A DNA stretch of 64,000 bases, taken from NCBI RefSeq assembly GCF_002966125.1, contig NZ_CP027062.1, positions 2,356,001 to 2,420,000 of the forward strand, given 5' to 3'. Of this stretch, positions 60,399-64,000 are shown one piece after another; within the stretch, counting starts at the first letter, position 1; every line of letters starts with the position of its first letter. The position numbers and the translations under genes are program-made. The notes beneath the pieces were generated by a model, which searched no databases, had not been told where the DNA came from, and worked only from the letters and a program-made list of their open reading frames with translations. This stretch comes from Pukyongia salina. GTDB taxonomy: Bacteria; Bacteroidota; Bacteroidia; Flavobacteriales; Flavobacteriaceae.

Positions 60399-62209
60399 TC
60401 CAGTTTGTTTAATTTATACAGAACTGTGGTTTCTCCATTTTCACCACGAATCTCATGACAAAGTTTACAATCAATTTCGGCATGCCGTCCTTTCAATGGG
60501 AAGGCCGTACTGTTGTGATCGAACTTTTTTGGAAACCAACTGTCCGTGACATGGCATCTGTTGCAATCCGTTACTCCATTTATGGCAAACTGTTCATCAT
60601 GCACATTTTCATGGCAGGATGCACATTGATTCTCTAAGTTAATAAATTTTTGAGATATAATATTGTCATTTTCAGAAGTTTCGAAATGACAAGATCTACA
60701 ATCTACTTCAAGGTGTCTGCCTTCCAGGGGCCAGTTGGTCACGCTATGATCGAAAGTAACAAAGTTCCAGGCATCATTAATATGGCAAACCGTACAATCC
60801 TGGTTGGGGTAATAGCTGGCACTTATGTAACTATCGTGAAAATCCTCATGACAATCCACACAGCTTGTTCCCAGGTCGACGAAAGTCCATCTATTGTCCT
60901 CTTCGCTGATATGACAAGCAAAACAGGGTGTAGCCATGTGAGCCCCTTCCAGCGGAAAAGAGGATGTCTGGTGTTGTTCTATGGTATACAGACTAAATTC
61001 GAACCCGTTTTCCAGGGAATGACATTCAACACAGTCCGGACTTACGCCATTAGTTGCAAATTCTCCCTGGTGGTAATCATTATGACATTTGTTGCATGCC
61101 GAAAAATCTATTGGTGTGGAAAAACGCTCAACATGACATTTCCTGCAATCTACCTCCAGGTGTTGACCTTCCAGAGGATAGTCGGTAACTGAGTGGTCGA
61201 AGAAATCCATGTCTTTCAGGGAAAGAAAGCTCGATTCTACATGGCACTTCGCACAATCCAATCCATAAAGTCCGTCGTGCTGATCATCATGACAGGCAAC
61301 ACAGTTATCTTCAGCAATATTTAATTTATCCTGAAAGACAGCCAAGGGCTCATCACTTGGGTTATGACAACTAAAACAATCAATATTTTTATGTTGTCCT
61401 TTCAGGCTGAAATCTGTTATGTTATGATTAAACCTTCCTTGCCCTATAAAATTTGAAAATGATGATTCGGTATGACATTCTTTACAGTTTCCTTTTAATT
61501 GGTTGTTATGAGGATCGTTGTGACAGGATTTACAATCTGCAAAGGGAATTCCACCGAACTCCTGGAACTTAACGCCGTTACGCGTAGTTATCTTATGGCA
61601 TTCCACGCAGTCTACATTACGATGCCCTCCTTTAAGGGGATAGTCGGTTTTATTGTGATCGAAGTTTAGCACTGGTTTGAAAGCATCCATGTTGTGACAG
61701 CTAAGGCAATCGTTGGGTAATGTATTTTGATGGAAATCGTCATGGCAGGACAAACATGCATTATCAAGGCCCAAAAAAGTTCCACTACGTTTTCTTATTT
61801 CGTTATTCGCAATATTATCGGGCATATGGCATTGCCGGCAATCAACTTCGGCATGTTTTCCTTCCAGCACATAGCCCGTTAGGTTGTGATTAAACCTGTT
61901 TTCATCAAAACGAACCATATCAAACTTACGTCCGTGATGTTCGCTGTGACATTCGAAACAATCTTTGTTTCTTACTCCTGAACTGGCGTGATACCCCTTA
62001 TTATTGTTTATTAAGGTTTTAATCTCCTTGTGGCACTCCAGGCATTTTGCATTAGAAACCTTCTTCCCAATATCGTGGCACATTGTACAATTTGTTAGTC
62101 CTTCCAGGTTGGAATGCGCCGTTGTGAGATCGCCGGGGGATATCTGGCCATAACTATAGGTTACAGCTAATATGATGGGAAATATGATATGGATTATCCG
62201 GTTTCTCAA
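60374..62209 (-). CDS. 23-haem c-type cytochrome
   Basis: 611 aa from a TTG start, with a signal peptide (about 1-21, ending SYGQ). I count 23 CxxCH motifs spread evenly over the protein, from CTMCH (near residue 41) to CIDCH at the very end. A recurring pattern is a haem motif, then FDHN or FNHN, then a PLKG/PLEG-x-H segment before the next haem, so it too grew by internal duplication, but the units are more diverged than in its neighbour. Predicted periplasmic. It shares 25 nt with the 22-haem gene, which implies coupled translation. Confidence 0.92.
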   Translation of the reverse strand: MRNRIIHIIFPIILAVTYSYGQISPGDLTTAHSNLEGLTNCTMCHDIGKKVSNAKCLECHKEIKTLINNNKGYHASSGVRNKDCFECHSEHHGRKFDMVRFDENRFNHNLTGYVLEGKHAEVDCRQCHMPDNIANNEIRKRSGTFLGLDNACLSCHDDFHQNTLPNDCLSCHNMDAFKPVLNFDHNKTDYPLKGGHRNVDCVECHKITTRNGVKFQEFGGIPFADCKSCHNDPHNNQLKGNCKECHTESSFSNFIGQGRFNHNITDFSLKGQHKNIDCFSCHNPSDEPLAVFQDKLNIAEDNCVACHDDQHDGLYGLDCAKCHVESSFLSLKDMDFFDHSVTDYPLEGQHLEVDCRKCHVERFSTPIDFSACNKCHNDYHQGEFATNGVSPDCVECHSLENGFEFSLYTIEQHQTSSFPLEGAHMATPCFACHISEEDNRWTFVDLGTSCVDCHEDFHDSYISASYYPNQDCTVCHINDAWNFVTFDHSVTNWPLEGRHLEVDCRSCHFETSENDNIISQKFINLENQCASCHENVHDEQFAINGVTDCNRCHVTDSWFPKKFDHNSTAFPLKGRHAEIDCKLCHEIRGENGETTVLYKLNKLECIDCHLQ

Positions 62210-62313
62210 ACCATATATTTCCTGTTTATTGGGGTTTTGTTAAAAGAACCGACGTCGTTTAAGGTCCCTTCTTTTGTAATAAACAGTTAACTTTTAAATT
62301 ACCCTACTTAAAG

Positions 62314-63663
62314 TTAACCATGTTTTTTCATAATATAGCCAAAACGCTTGGTAATTTTAATACCCGGCTTCTCTAAAAAGGCTGTTGGTAGTATTCCACC
62401 AGCGAAAATGTAGACCAGGTCGTTTTTAACTTGCTGCACGATTTCGTCACCGTCTGTTTTGATCATACAATGAGTATCACTAATGGAAACCAGGTTGGTT
62501 GAGAACATTAAATTTACCTTCCCTTGTTCGTTCGCCTCGGTTATACGCTCACGATTTTTTGGTTTACATCGCGTAAGTGTATCGGTTCTTACCAATTGTC
62601 GCACGTTATTGTTGTCCATAAGTAACAAAGAAGCTTCGATAGCCGAATCACCTCCTCCAACTACTATAATTTCTTTTCCTGAAATGCGCTCGGGCTCAAG
62701 CAATCTATAGGCTACTTTTTGCGATTCTTCACCAGGAACACCAAGTTTACGAGGGCTACCGCGTCTGCCAATGGAAATAAGCACGTTATTACTCACATAT
62801 TCTTCTCCATTAGCCGTAACTATTTTAAATGTGTCGTCTGCCTGAGGTACTATATCGACCACTTTACAATTCTCTTTGATCTCGATTTGGTGCTCGGCGA
62901 TCACTTTGTTCCATAAATTTAGTAACTCATCCTTGGAAGTATCATACAATTTCACTTTCCCGTAGAGCGGCAGGTTCATAGGTGATGTCATCACTATTTT
63001 CGAGCGTGGAAATGTATACACTGTTCCCCCCAGGGAGTCCTGTTCCAGTGTTAAACTGGTTAATTTGTGCTTCTTGCAGGCCAGGGTTGCAGAGATTCCT
63101 GCCGGGCCAGCACCAATAATGATCACATCGGTTACACCACTCTTGTTTGGTTTTTTACTTTTTACGATACTGTCGATGGCCTGCTGGCCTTGTTCCACAC
63201 TGTTTCTAATAAGACCCATTCCACCTAGTTCTCCGGCGATGTATATGCCACGGATATTGGTTTCGAAATTCTGATTCACATGCGGAAGATCTACGCCCCT
63301 GGTTTCGGTTCCCATTCGAAGTGAAATGGCTTCCACGGGGCAGGCGTGGAAACAAGCACCATGACCTACGCAATTGGAAGAGTTAATAAGGGTAGCTTTT
63401 CCATTTGCGATACCAATGATATCTTTTTCGGGACATTCTGAAACACAGGCTGCGCTACCAATACAAGTGTTCAGATCTATATAAGGGTGTAAGGAAACAG
63501 GTTCGTACAAACCTTCTTCTTTGGCGATGGCGACTTTCTTTTCTGTCTCCCGGGTATTTTTCTTCAATTTCCGAAGATAAAAGTACACGATAGCCCCGCA
63601 GAAGATAAAGACAGCACCGTAAACAATGATATTTTCTATAAGGATATCCATTAAAAGATCCAT
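62314..63663 (-). CDS. Membrane-anchored ferredoxin-flavin NAD(P)-type oxidoreductase
   Basis: 449 aa. An N-terminal transmembrane helix (about 8-28), two ferredoxin-like motifs (about 60-115), then a thioredoxin-reductase-like flavoprotein: FAD site VIIIGAGPAGISATLA and NAD(P) site EIIVVGGGDSAIEASLL. Both cluster motifs lack the second Cys (CIGSAACVSECP; CVGHGACFHACP), and no reductase CxxC is present. It probably passes electrons between NAD(P)H or a ferredoxin and membrane carriers. The upstream gene overlaps it; starting instead at codon 5 (63651) gives TAATG coupling. A 9-bp hairpin spans its stop (62286-62318) before the cytochrome genes. Confidence 0.87.
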   Translation of the reverse strand: MDLLMDILIENIIVYGAVFIFCGAIVYFYLRKLKKNTRETEKKVAIAKEEGLYEPVSLHPYIDLNTCIGSAACVSECPEKDIIGIANGKATLINSSNCVGHGACFHACPVEAISLRMGTETRGVDLPHVNQNFETNIRGIYIAGELGGMGLIRNSVEQGQQAIDSIVKSKKPNKSGVTDVIIIGAGPAGISATLACKKHKLTSLTLEQDSLGGTVYTFPRSKIVMTSPMNLPLYGKVKLYDTSKDELLNLWNKVIAEHQIEIKENCKVVDIVPQADDTFKIVTANGEEYVSNNVLISIGRRGSPRKLGVPGEESQKVAYRLLEPERISGKEIIVVGGGDSAIEASLLLMDNNNVRQLVRTDTLTRCKPKNRERITEANEQGKVNLMFSTNLVSISDTHCMIKTDGDEIVQQVKNDLVYIFAGGILPTAFLEKPGIKITKRFGYIMKKHG

Positions 63664-64000
63664 TTATATCCAAATGCCAGGGTAACGGCCACATGAATAA
63701 TTACAATTACAAGCATAATGAGTGCAAAAGGAAGATGCGCCACGTGCCAGTATTTAAAAAGTTTTTGCATGGTTTGTAAGCGACTTATCTTTCGGCTAAG
63801 AGTTCGTTCGTTCTTTAGAAGCTTAAGGATAGATTTTCTCTGGTCCTTTGGTAGTTTGCTTTTTAATAAAGCCTTTTTTAATTCTGATAAGGAAACTTTT
63901 TCTCCGGTATCTTCGTCATTTTGGGTAAAACGTATAAAGAATTGTATGGTAGGAAGGTCGAGTTTGTATTTTTCTCTTAAAACTTCCGATAGGTCTGTTT
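63651..64000 (-). CDS. C-terminal part of a membrane protein of the cytochrome operon, partial
   Basis: The frame is open from the window edge for 115 codons to TAA. A charged cytoplasmic helical stretch (LSELKKALLKSKLPKDQRKS, then NERTLSRKISRLQ) leads to a final transmembrane helix preceded by KYWHVAHLPFA and containing a second His (IIHVAV), compatible with b-haem ligation. Its stop overlaps the start region of the next gene by 13 nt. A b-type cytochrome or ferric-reductase-like membrane subunit is a guess; the N-terminal part is outside the window. Confidence 0.72.
   Translation of the reverse strand, partial: TDLSEVLREKYKLDLPTIQFFIRFTQNDEDTGEKVSLSELKKALLKSKLPKDQRKSILKLLKNERTLSRKISRLQTMQKLFKYWHVAHLPFALIMLVIVIIHVAVTLAFGYKWIF

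Noticed and set aside
60650-61192. 180-codon plus-strand frame
   Set aside because: Antisense to the 23-haem cytochrome. The repeated CxxCH codons give a biased complementary strand that stays open by chance.
62286-62318. 9-bp inverted repeat at the stop of the oxidoreductase gene as a terminator
   Set aside because: No T-run follows on the minus strand and the downstream cytochrome gene lies only 104 nt away in the same operon; more likely an intercistronic hairpin.

Overview
The window reads as chromosome of a marine-type member of the Flavobacteriaceae (Bacteroidota). Seen directly: moderately AT-rich DNA, almost no Shine-Dalgarno sequences, repeated matches to the Bacteroidota promoter consensus (TTTG, about 19 nt, TAnnTTTG), TTG/GTG starts, T9SS type A sorting domains, a LytS/LytTR-type pair with a propeller sensor, a DUF6090 protein, a CAL67264-type small membrane protein upstream of ettA, a split menaquinone cluster and a bacillithiol deacetylase. 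The family is inferred from this combination; species cannot be read from the sequence.

Layout. 1-3.7 kb: tail of a T9SS cargo protein, then a propeller histidine kinase overlapping its LytTR response regulator. 3.7-14.9 kb: membrane-anchored glutamate-synthase-like protein with an M20 hydrolase, UvrD helicase, YciO/TsaC-type protein, OmpA lipoprotein, glycosyltransferase, orphan HsdR-N protein, holA, DUF6090 and DoxX proteins. 15.1-19.9 kb: menA, MBL-fold hydrolase, menC, CPBP protease, menE. 20-38.5 kb: barrel-less TonB-plug/TPR/YfaP-like protein, M24 peptidase, DoxX, VOC/MFS/acyl-CoA carboxylase, ettA, HAD hydrolase, S9 peptidase, the histidine-degradation operon hutI-hutG-ftcD-GNAT, a Cys/Met-type PLP enzyme and bshB1.

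38.5-46 kb is different: tRNA-His followed by a gene-poor AT-rich stretch holding three unrecognised small genes, two paralogous membrane-anchored TPR-HTH regulators, at least four minus-strand terminators, strong RNA hairpins, a candidate ncRNA, and TATACA/TCTAYA repeats spaced exactly 11 bp. One repeat block lies directly upstream of a good promoter, in an activator-like position. 46-53 kb: M28 lipoprotein peptidase, an unknown coupled gene pair, a SulP transporter with a beta-carbonic anhydrase, and a DUF4397 T9SS protein.

53-64 kb carries the most striking system: a ResB-CcsA cytochrome c maturation fusion converging on a minus-strand operon. That operon encodes the end of a membrane protein, a membrane-anchored ferredoxin/flavin oxidoreductase, 23-haem and 22-haem c-type cytochromes (45 CxxCH motifs), an outer-membrane beta-barrel candidate and a lipoprotein. 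It looks like a route carrying electrons from the inner membrane towards or across the outer membrane. That role is inference; the haem count, gene order and overlaps are read from the sequence.
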